From: Toxorhynchites rutilus septentrionalis
Taxonomy: Eukaryota; Arthropoda; Insecta; Diptera; Culicidae
Direction: 5' to 3'
Assembly: GCF_029784135.1 (NCBI RefSeq)
Contig: NC_073746.1
Coordinates: 262,299,598-262,363,597 of the forward strand
DNA length: 64,000 nt
The notes beneath the pieces are model-generated. The model ran no database searches. It was not told where the DNA came from and was given only the letters and a program-made list of their open reading frames with translations. The position numbers and the translations under genes were made by a program. Of the stretch, positions 55,690 to 64,000 are shown piece after piece (the stretch's first letter is position 1; the number at the start of each line of letters is the position of its first letter).

Positions 55690-57050
55690 ATAATTCCATA
55701 TTGAATAGCTGATATGGGTATCGAATGAAAGGACTTGACTAGTAGAATGCAGTTAATCAAATCCAAAATGGCGGCCACTATAAAATGGCGGACTACATAT
55801 TCTCTCAGAACCAAATCCAAGATGGAGGCCACTACAAAATGGCGGATTTCTTATTTTCTCAGAACCCCATCAATATGGATATCAAATGAAAGGGCTTGAC
55901 TAGTAGAATACAGTTATTTATGAAAAATGCAAATCTAACATGGCGACCACTACAAAATGGCGGATTACATATTTTCAGCAATTTATGAAAAAATGATTAA
56001 AAATGCAAAATCATAAAATGGCGCCATATTTTTTTTTCAAAGCCCATCAATATGAGTACCAAATGAGAGTGCTCGACTGATAGAACACAGTAGATCATGA
56101 AAAATCCAAATCCAAGATGACCGCAGTTCCTAAATAAACAATTATTTTTTAATGGTTCCATTCAGCTTTCCCTTTTTGTATGTATATTTGAGTGTTTATA
56201 GGGTTGTCCCACATTAATAGAAAATTGACCCCGTTCCTGTTGACTGATAAGTCTGAAATTTGAAACATACTTTTAATTCTACCGTCATTATAAAACTGTG
56301 TATCCCAAGTTCTTGGAAAATTTAATTTGGCCTCCGCTAGAAAATGTGTGAATGGCTTGACTTGGAGAATACACTACACTATGAACAATATAAATTCGAA
56401 AAGGTCACCGCCATAAAATGATCCACTATATATTTTTTGCAATCCCCTCGATATTGGTATCAAATGAAATGATTCGACTAACAGAATACAGTACATCATC
56501 GAAATATTCCGAAGAAAGTTAAGTAAGAAACAAAAATTGAAAAAACATAATATTTTTGAATGGTTTTAATGTAGAGAAGTATACTAATGATACAGATAAT
56601 TTACTAAAAAACTAGTATATAAAATAAGATAAAAAAATTAAGTTAAAAGGTTTAATGTACTAAGAGCTACAGAATAATTTGGCAAGTAGCAGTTAGTAGT
56701 GATCACATCCGTTCCTTCATTTATCTAGGGCAACGATGAGACTAAAATAAAATTGTGAGGTATATGATGAAACAACTAACAGTGGATAATGGAAATCCAA
56801 CGTTTATTTCTTACCTAATTTTCTTCGGAATAATGAGGGTAGAATTAAAAGTGTCTTCCAAATTTCAGATCAATCAGTCAACAGGAACGGTTTCAACTTT
56901 CTGATCATATGGAACAACCTTACGAACATTCAAACATACATACAAACAGGTCAAGCTGAATGAAACCATTTAAAAAGTAGTTGGTTGTTTGGGGACTGCG
57001 GTCATCTTGGAATTGGATTTTTTATGATATGCTATGTTCTACTAGTTGTG
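55690..57050. repeat. Foldback repeat with GGCGGCCAC/AAAATGGCGG tandem units
   Basis: Tandem units with AAAATGGCGGATTACATATT and GAAAGGGCTTGACTAGTAGA occupy 55690-56130. The stretch 56140-56290 is complementary to 56830-56960: CAGTCAACAGGAACGG against CCGTTCCTGTTGACTG, and CATACATACAAA against TTTGTATGTATA. A further tandem unit lies at 56970-57050 in the opposite direction. The overall shape is a palindrome with a loop of about 500 bases. The same tandem family lies at 16925-17465. Confidence 0.8.
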
Positions 57051-57212
57051 TCACGGCGGACCCATCGACGCAGCCGTTACGGAATGATCGAATGGTAACG
57101 AACGCAAGTCGGACGACTCTATTTGTTGACAGGTCTGACAATCAGACTCGATTATCCGGAGTGAAAAAAAAAGTCACAGGAGGGTTGTGTCCGAGATACG
57201 ACCGCATAGTTG

Positions 57213-58398
57213 ACGTAGGATTCAGTTAGGCTATCTATTGAATTTGGATATGTTTGAAGAATTACATCGTTAAACTATTTGATAATGATTTGGTGGCCCT
57301 GAAAAGGGCCGTTTTGTTTGGTTGTGTTTACCGAGTGATGATGACAGAAGGATGGTAAACAGCCGTTGGATGGTGCGTATCAGATAGAAGATACCGAAGT
57401 GAAACGAGATATGATGAAAACTGCGCTCTGTGATCCTAGACGAGATGTCTCCTGTGATATGTATGAATGAAATAAAGAAAAAAAACATCTCAAACTCAAA
57501 CTCAGTAAAACATGTTACATATTTGAAATTCAACCCAATGCGAATTTTAATTGGACTAACGACACTAAATACTATATGTAGAGCATGTGGGAAATCACTT
57601 TTTTAATATTTCTTCATTTTTTCAATTTTGCAAGCCGTATAAACTTTCCTTGGGTGAAAATGAACACAACAAAACAGACAGCTTAAACCAAACGACCTGT
57701 TCTAGAGCAGGAACACACCTCGGTTTTTATTTTTTGAAAATTTAAATGAATCGTTTCATATATCAAGTCATTTTTAACACAACTGCTACCATATACAATT
57801 TTACACTTGCTAAATTTTTCACAATACACGATCGGTCATTGACATGAAATATCACGAAGCACCCAACATTAAAGTTCTAAATTTAAATTTTATTCGCTAT
57901 AATTAATCGTATCACTCACCTTACTTGCAATACAAAAATGCCCCCGACTTCCATATATTTGTCATGCCGTTTTCCACCAGGCAGCTTGGTTTTGATGTCT
58001 CTGCTAGGGAATACATTTCGGTAGGAACAAAAGCTCACCCTACTTCCTTGTATTTGCAATGCCGATTTCCCCCAGGCAGCTTGATTTTGATTGTTCTGTT
58101 AGGGACCCGCCGCATGTGTCGTCAATTTCGACCAATCAGAAGTGGGTATTTCCGTTAGGATAGTGGTTGAGATTTTTCAATTGTTCGATAGTTAGTTTCA
58201 TGACATATATTATTTTCTTCAATAAAATAATGTTTTGAAGTGCCGAAATCGATTGACGCAAAAATTTCATCAATCCATCATGAAATGACTGAGCAATAAG
58301 CGTTTGAAATTGGACAATTTTCACGATGTACTCGATTTTCGATTTTCAATTTGGACCCCAATATGTTGCCGAAAGACGTAATCCTACGTCAAAATCAA
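57213..58398 (-). repeat. Histone-derived repeat with promoter-like region and stem-loop, no ORF
   Basis: Read on the minus strand it begins TTTTGACGTAGGATTACGTC (58398 down). It continues with GGCAACATATTGGGGTCC and the CCAAT-containing block (GATTGGTCGAAATTGACG on this strand). It then carries two ~92-bp units with CCCCCAGGCAGCTTG on the plus strand. It runs to a perfect histone-type stem-loop at 57295-57310 and ends near TTGACGTAGGATTC at 57213. This is the same order as the H2A-bearing repeats, but no histone coding sequence survives. Confidence 0.72.
57295..57310 (-). terminator. Histone-type 3' stem-loop (minus strand), perfect
   Basis: The minus strand reads GGCCCTTTTCAGGGCC, a 6-bp stem with a TTTC loop followed by ACCA. 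Stem bases differ from the 16520 and 31966 loops by paired (compensatory) changes while the structure is kept, so it derives from a different histone gene or a distinct lineage. Confidence 0.88.
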
Positions 58399-58426
58399 TT
58401 CTCTGGATAATCGAGTCCGACCTGTA

Positions 58427-58770
58427 TTAGAATTAGTTGTATTGTTTTCAAAGAAAACATGAAAATGTTGTTGTAAGAAAAAAAAAATCCTGTAAAAATG
58501 CCCATCTTCCCATGTATGGATGACTTGCTGGAAATTGTAAGGATTATTCATATATGTTTTTGAGAATAAACAAAATTTTTTGAGAAAAATAAAATGCCCA
58601 GGACCAAATGAAAAACCAATATGGTCTTTATTGTGGCAAAAATTTAGATATAAACAATGAGAAATTCCATTTTTTAAACTAGTTTGGTGGTTTTAAGGTT
58701 TTTTCCGCTGCCGTACATTTCAGTTCTGTCATACAGGTTTGAAACATTTCTTTGATCTAATTGATTACAG
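58427..58770. other. Spacer
   Basis: AT-rich DNA with no feature supported. It ends in a pyrimidine-containing tract and CAG directly before the ATG at 58771, which looks like a splice acceptor. Confidence 0.4.
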
Positions 58771-59160
58771 ATGCCGCGGAATTACAAAAAAAAAGATGGA
58801 CAGACAACGTTGGAGAGGGAGGAGCTCGAAAAAACAACGCAGGCGATCAAAGACGGATTTTCTGTGACCAAACGTCGAAAGTGTTTCTGAATGCTCAAAC
58901 AACAGTGAAGAGATTCATACAGAATTCGTCAGCCGCATCCGAAAAATTACATAGAACCGTTTTTCACCTAAGCTGGAATTGGAGATGGTCTATCATGTTC
59001 TCGACCTGCAAAATCAGCTATATGGTTTGACGTCACATGATATCCGGGAAATGGTATTTGAATTGGCTGTAAAAAATAAGTTTACTAATCCGTTCAATCT
59101 CGAAACTGGCTTAGCCGGAAGTTTGGCAGATTAATCAAACGCCTTAAATGTCACATTCAA
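58771..59160 (+). pseudogene. Pogo-class transposase N-terminus (psq/CENP-B-type helix-turn-helix), decayed
   Basis: ATG 58771 opens MPRNYKKK and continues EREELEKTTQAIKDGFSVTK, the beginning of a psq-type DNA-binding domain. It then breaks into a second frame (TVKRFIQNSSAASEKLHRTV) and a third (ELEMVYHVLDLQNQLYGLTS, then HDIREMVFELAVKNKFTNPF). These match the layout of jerky/Tigger/pogo transposases and CENP-B relatives. The catalytic DDE domain is missing; a hAT element starts at 59178. It may be the relic of an autonomous pogo-like element. Confidence 0.82.
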
Positions 59161-59177
59161 CAATCATTATCACCGAA

Positions 59178-60376
59178 CAGGGTTGCCACATGTACAGAAT
59201 ATTCTGCATTTTACAGATTTTTCGCCATGTTTCAGATACAGAATTGCAGATTTTCAGCATAGGTACAGAATTTACAGATTTTTTTTAAATTCAATTTTAA
59301 ATATCAATTTTATTACAGTGCATACATAGATACCTTGATTTATAAAAATGTTCAACGCAACGCAACGAGACGGCTTTCGTTGGAGGCAGTTGTTTTCGTT
59401 CCATGTTAAGTATAACCATAATCTATCCGCAAATCGTATATTGACTCATTCAAGCGATCCTATGACTGAACCGATTATGCTGTTCCTGAAAGTTCTCAAT
59501 TTTGCGCACTTTATAATGAGACATGAATGTTATTGTTGATCATGTTGGGTAACTTATGTTTGAAGAATTACGTGCAACGATCCGCTGATGCTGACCTTGA
59601 TGTGAAAGTTTTTCAAGACTTTCTGAAGAAGCATGATGATGTTTACGTTGGTTTGGATTCAGAAGAAACTGAAAAGGGATTGGATTCAGCTAAGAAGCTG
59701 ACCTTCAAATCGATTTGTCGTGAATTCTATACTAAACTCGTGAAATAAATTTTCAAAGCGATTTGAATTCAGTTATCAAAACTGCGGCCTTGATAAACCC
59801 AAAATTTCGTCAAGCTACCAAACCTTAATGATTTGATGCGCCAATTTCCTCAATTCATTGAAGCAGGTAACAGACAAGGTTTGGATAACAAATTCAGGCT
59901 ACTCAAGACGAATCTTATGGGGCAAAAATTGAGTGACTCAGATATAGCGTGGTCCCAGCTGTTGGATGACAAAAGGCGTGATGGGAAATGTTTGTGTCCA
60001 TTGCTAAGGCCGTTTCTCATCGGTTAGCACCCACAATTATAGACTCTTATAGACTCTATTTTGAAAGCGAAGAACTATGTATCGGCTCAAGGGGGAGCTT
60101 CAATGATGAAATTGCTGAAAAATTTGAAGGCAAAGTTCAACAAAACCATGTATGAACACTTTACAATTCAGAGGGTTATGAGTAAACCTTTTTATTTCTT
60201 TTTTGCTGTATTGATTCAATTTAACAACCCACAAATAAGAAAAATAAATTCGAAATGAGAATAAAATTTTGATTTTTTCTTTCCTTCATTTTTCGGTACA
60301 GATTTTTTATACAGATTTTTTTGCTAAAATACAGATATACAGATTTTTAAAAAAAATATAAAATGTATCAACCCTG
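59178..60376 (+). mobile_element. hAT transposon, decayed
   Basis: The left tip CAGGGTTGCCACATGTACAG and the inverted right tip CAGGGTTGATACATTTTATA enclose about 1.2 kb. Subterminal TACAGATTTTT words are repeated at both ends. A decayed transposase lies inside (59348-60258). I do not see an 8-bp duplication: the flanks TCACCGAA and GTTATGAT differ. Confidence 0.8.
59348..60258 (+). pseudogene. hAT-like transposase remnant
   Basis: Fragments occur in several frames: LGNLCLKNYVQRSADADLDV, LMRQFPQFIEAGNRQGLDNK, SDSDIAWSQLLDD and, near the end, KNYVSAQGGASMMKLLK. Their order and content fit the C-terminal half of hAT-superfamily transposases found with short CAGGG tips. The dimerisation motif is not readable. 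Several stops and shifts are present, and about half of a normal transposase is missing. Confidence 0.65.
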
Positions 60377-60847
60377 GTTATGATCTTTTCTATCACCAGT
60401 TTATTCCCTTTACAATTTCGAAATATATTAAATGATATATATGAAATATAAGAAATTTCATCGTGAACTTTTTATCCGTCCGAATTTAAAATCATCTTCG
60501 GAATGTGCTTTTATTTCGGACATCTAGCATTTATTGTTTTATTTGTTTTGATTTTGCACCTTTTTTGTCAATAGCTAGGTACTATGTCGCATCTATTGAA
60601 CTGAAGCAATATTAAGTAGGGACACAACAATGACAACGAACATATTTTCTTTGAAAAAATTACGACCTATCCTAACTTTGTTCAAAATAAGTTAGCGATA
60701 GAGGGTAAGTGTACCAATTATGGAGGAAATATGTTACCAACTCTATTTTAGTTCAAAAATATACAAAAGTATACTTTTTCTAGCAGGTTGAACTCTGTTT
60801 TTGAAGATTCTCACTGATATTTCGATGATTAATTGACTAACCGTATA
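60377..60847. other. Spacer
   Basis: AT-rich, nothing supported. Confidence 0.4.
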
Positions 60848-61264
60848 CAGGGAAACTTCGATATAACGTACCCTCGTTATAACGTACCCTCGATATAACG
60901 TACACATTTCCAAAGTGTAAAGGAAAAATTTTTTCAAATATTTTTTTCTGATAGAACAATGGAATATCTGTATTGTGATACTAAAACAAGTTTTGTACCT
61001 TCAATCAATCCCGAAATACAGCTGGTTTTGTGAATCCGGATTCTAAATGAATCAAGTTTTAATCAACAGTACGAAGGGAAACATCATGAGAAAGGCTGGC
61101 TTCATCTTCTGATTGAAGTTATTTATTAACTTTACTAAAAAAGCAACACAATAAAGTATTATAGACTACGTTTGTGAGTACTTTATTATGCTTCGATATA
61201 ACGTACAATTCGATACAACGTACAATTTTGAAAGTGAAATGTACGTTATATCGAAGTTTACCTG
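60848..61264. mobile_element. TA MITE, pogo-like tips (CAGGGAAACTTCGATATAAC), copy 2
   Basis: The tips are the same as at 49884-50332, flanked by TA (60846-60847, 61265-61266). It is 417 bp. It is shorter by a small internal deletion at the left, and the internal hairpin is degraded (TATTATAGACTACGTTTGTG). Confidence 0.92.
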
Positions 61265-61623
61265 TACCAAACTCCCATCACAATGTGTGTGATCAGCACG
61301 GCCATAATCATTGAAAAGTTTGCTAAAACAGGTGAAATTTTTTCTAAACATTGTTCTGTGTAAATCAGGATCTAGTTCATTTTCACGTACTTCATTTAGT
61401 GGGCATCATTTTTCATCCTTCACGATTCGGTTGTCCAAAACCATCCGATCAACCATCATTATATATCAATTCCATCCCAAACCAATAAACACCATTTATC
61501 AGAAATCACCTTTTTTTACTGCTCATAATGAGTTATGGAGAGCTATAACAACACCTGCAAAGCTTAGCTTTTGGAAACGATGAGATCTCAGTATCACTTA
61601 CTAAAAATAATCTGAGCTTTATA

Positions 61624-63157
61624 CAGCCAATCCATGCCAAACCGATATAGTGGTTCTCAGATCTATTTTTTTTCCTAAAATGACTTTTTTCAAAAAATCA
61701 AAAAAGAATCAAAAAAAATATAGCGCCCTTGGTTCCGAGAACATGAAAAACATAAAAAACAAATACAATCAATAATAACGAAAACAATCTTTCTTTCTTT
61801 CTTTCTTTGTTTTTAAGAGGCTTTAAACTTTGAAGTTCATTCGCCTCTAGGGGTCCTTAAGGTTAGCCTCAAACCATGGTTCGAAAGTCTGGACTTGAGT
61901 CGGGACTTTATTCGCACCTTCTCCCGACTCAAGTCCAATCACTGTTCGTTAGACGCGCTACTCTTTTGTTTTAATCTTGTCGATAGCAATATCTGTGCTT
62001 GTGGCCAAGGTTACCACGACATCCAACACGTTGTTTGGTCGTGCGAGGAGTATCTTGTTGCCAGATCGAATTTAGAAAACTCTCTTCGAGCTAGAGGAAG
62101 GCAGTCCAATTTGCCGGTGAGAGATGTGTGGGCTAGGTTAGACCTTGATTACATGTCCCAAATATATGTCTTCCTTAATGTTATCGATCTTCGTGTCTGA
62201 TTGTCCTTACATCTTTATATTCTCCTTTTCCTTTTCCTTCGCGAGAAATCAAATCCCTTCTTACTAACAATAGAATAAGGTGAAATGTAAATACATATTA
62301 GATATAAGAAAGGCTTAAAAATTGAGTGTGATGAATGTGAGTGTGAATGTTAGTGTGAACATTGTCTACATATCCTTATATCCCTTCCTTTTCCTGAAGA
62401 AAATATGTCACCCTTCTGAACTCAAGTAGACCGCGAGTAACCGGTTTTCTGCATCACTAACATTAGAATTAAGGAAAAATGTTTATATATACTTGTAACA
62501 ATACAGTGAGGAGTTTGGCTCCTCTGAACTTATGTAACTGAGACTATAAAAATAAATGGTTAAAAAAAATAAAAACAAAACTGAAATCTTCTGCAAATGA
62601 AATCAATTTGATATATTTATCAACTAAATCGGTCAAGTAGTTCAAGAGTTATGAATTTTTGAAAACAGGAAAAAAAGTAAAAAATTGTTGTTCCAAACTA
62701 CCGGTTAACAATGAGAAACCATAACTTTGAAAAAAAGAATACATCTCTGATTTTGAGATATTTTATGTGAAAAATCCTTATCTTTCTAGAAAAAAAATAT
62801 TTAAAAAAATATAGCGCCCATGGTTCCCAGACCATGAAAAGCATAAAAAACAAATACAATCAATAATCAAAATTTAAATTTTCTGCAACTGAAGTTTTTT
62901 TCTGAAAAGACTGGCTTTAATTTGATATTTCGATTATTGGAATCGGTCTAGTAGTTCATAAGTCAAGATTTTTTGAAAAAAAGCATATTAAGAAAAAAAA
63001 ATTAAAAAAGTGATTTTTCAGACCCCCCTAAAACTGAAATGGTCACCCTAACGAAAAAATTAAAAAATACGGGTCTAATTGTTCACGATAAAGAACAAAT
63101 CTACCACTTTTCACGAAAATTTGAGAATAACTATATCGGTTTGGCATGGAATGTCTG
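61624..63157. mobile_element. Dispersed CAGCCATTCCATG element, copy 3, complete ends
   Basis: The left tip CAGCCAATCCATGCCAAACC and the inverted right tip CAGACATTCCATGCCAAACC are flanked by TA (61622-61623, 63158-63159). Inner landmark words (GGTTCTCAGAT, GGGCGCTATA in inverse, GACCGATT-type) match 25107 and 26924. A LINE tail is inserted at about 61800-62570. This copy shows both ends of the family. Confidence 0.85.
61815..62560 (+). pseudogene. LINE 3' end: C-terminal Cys/His domain and 3' UTR
   Basis: The frame reading KPWFESLDLSRDF, SNICACGQGYHDIQHVVWSC and WARLDLDYMSQIYVFLNVID stops near 62200. It is followed by about 350 bases of 3' UTR and an A-rich tail (AATAAATGGTTAAAAAAAAT). The C-x-C-x-H-x-C arrangement is that found after RNase H or reverse transcriptase in several insect LINE clades. 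It is a 5'-truncated copy, as is common. A (TTTC)n tract (61791-61808) lies just left of it. Confidence 0.8.
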
Positions 63158-63325
63158 TATAAAGCTCAGATTATTCTTAATAAGTGATACTGAGCTCTCA
63201 TCGTTTCCACTGGAAGTTATTACACAAATTAAGCTCCAAAAGCTAAGCTTTGCAGGTGTTGTTATAGCTCTCCTCATTATGAGCAGTAAGAAAAGGTGAT
63301 TTCTGATAAATGGTCTTTATTGAAA

Positions 63326-64000
63326 ATAATTTAATATTCAAAGTACACTTGAATAATATATTTCAATGGGTCCATTTCATGTTAAGAGTTTCGTCCCTAT
63401 CTAGAACTTATTTCCTTTTTTTCGGCCTATCCAAAATTTAATAGAAACATATTTAACGATAATCTACTCCCGCTGTCAACACCTAACTTATTTCTCGGTG
63501 GGACAGAATAATTTATCACAATAATCTGATATAGCCACGTGGAAAACTCTCTCTCTCCCCATCAGACTACAGGTGACAGTAAACAAATAACTTTTCTTCC
63601 TGAATGTACCCTTTGTCTTGCCGAGGTTGAAACGGCATGTTGTCACTTCTGTCCTGAATATTCCCTCAAGGTAAGCGAGGACAGGCGACAGTTTTTGAGT
63701 CCACCTATGGCACACCGATGCGAAACTTGTCTCCCAGATAAACGTAAGGACACTTTCAGAAAATCGATCAACAGAATTCAACATGTTGCATGTGATAAAT
63801 AGTTCTGCTGAGACCAGAGGTATCGGTATGTTGTTTCAACGAGTTACTTGAACTAGAACAACATACTTGTTAATTCCCCTACGATGTGCAGCAAGCAATT
63901 ACGTACAAGGTGCGAGCAGACAGGAACCGTTAAATGCTCGATATTATCAACTGAGTGGATTTTCCTAACCACGTTGAATGGGGAACCAAGAATTTAATAC
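63326..64000. other. Spacer at the right edge
   Basis: Nothing is recognised. A frame at 63539-63802 contains several Cys pairs (CTLCLAEVETACCHFC, CETCLPDK) but starts at no strong context and has no match to a zinc-binding family that I know. Confidence 0.4.

Larger units (their letters stand above)
55614..58424. mobile_element. Pogo/Tigger-like element (CAGGTCGGACTCGATTATCC ends) enclosing other repeats
   Basis: The left tip CAGGTCGGACTCGATTATCC and the inverted right tip CAGGTCGGACTCGATTATCC are identical over 20 bases, flanked by TA (55612-55613 and 58425-58426). Tip words recur internally at about 57150 (CAGACTCGATTATCCGGAG). The 2.8-kb interior is mainly inserted repeats: a foldback/tandem element (55690-57050) and a histone-derived repeat (57213-58398). 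No transposase is seen. Confidence 0.9.
61485..63325. repeat. Long palindrome, arms about 140-165 bp, split at its centre
   Basis: The left arm 61485-61621 and right arm 63160-63325 are complementary. Examples are AGAAATCACC...GAGCTTTA on the left and TAAAGCTC...GGTGATTTCT on the right, with TGCAAAGCTTAGCTTTTGG against CCAAAAGCTAAGCTTTGCA. The right arm has about 40 extra bases. The centre, GAGCTTTATATAAAGCTC if rejoined, is a perfect palindrome in which the MITE 61624-63157 has inserted. Confidence 0.85.

Noticed and set aside
63539..63802. Cys-rich 87-codon frame as a zinc-finger protein
   Set aside because: Cys spacing does not fit a known zinc module, no promoter or splice context is evident, and the opposite strand is also open.

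Overview
The window looks like a block of intergenic or intronic DNA from a culicine mosquito, most probably an Aedes species. The reasons are the density and kind of transposable elements: a mosquito DD37E Tc1/mariner element, a Jockey-clade LINE, RNase H-bearing LINEs, tRNA-headed SINEs, TA and TTAA MITEs, a Helitron, and AT-rich spacer DNA. I see no convincing intact host gene. Species assignment is inference; no database was consulted.

Layout. 1-1083: broken mariner, cut by the window edge. 1084-4160: unassigned. 4161-16715: a three-layer nest. A repeat carrying histone H2A sequence (4161-4563 and 15369-16715) is split by a Jockey-clade LINE (4564-7294 and 13879-15368). That LINE is split by a nearly complete RNase H-bearing LINE (7295-13878) flanked by a 12-bp target-site duplication. 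16716-20200: tandem repeats, a pogo-like end, a DD41D transposase remnant split by a SINE, and a D34D mariner. 21465-22753 and 46689-47986: two DD37E elements. 25107-29270: non-autonomous elements inserted into one another, some shown by comparison with unfilled copies. 31367-35316: a TTAA element contains a TA element, which contains a second H2A-derived repeat. 36560-41340: a decayed RNase H-bearing LINE on the minus strand holding two SINEs. 41400-45026: hAT ends and two G-tipped MITEs. 48135-50332: a SINE, a histone-promoter-like repeat, a mariner scrap and a TA MITE. 50481-52483: a Helitron with decayed Rep sequence. 54629-58424: two pogo-like elements; the larger encloses a foldback repeat and another histone-derived repeat. 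58771-61264: a pogo-class transposase scrap, a decayed hAT and a MITE. 61485-63325: a palindrome split at its central TA by another MITE, itself holding a LINE tail.

How the parts work together. Only the LINE at 7295-13878 (ORF1 open; ORF2 with one stop) and the DD37E copy at 46689-47986 (one stop) are close to coding-competent. The many small elements lack proteins and would depend on transposases supplied from elsewhere. The most unusual content is (i) a dispersed repeat with GACGTAGGACTA-type ends that combines a CCAAT-containing upstream region, H2A coding sequence and a perfect histone 3' stem-loop, and (ii) a 92-bp motif present three times in the 7295-13878 LINE, with potential to fold as RNA.
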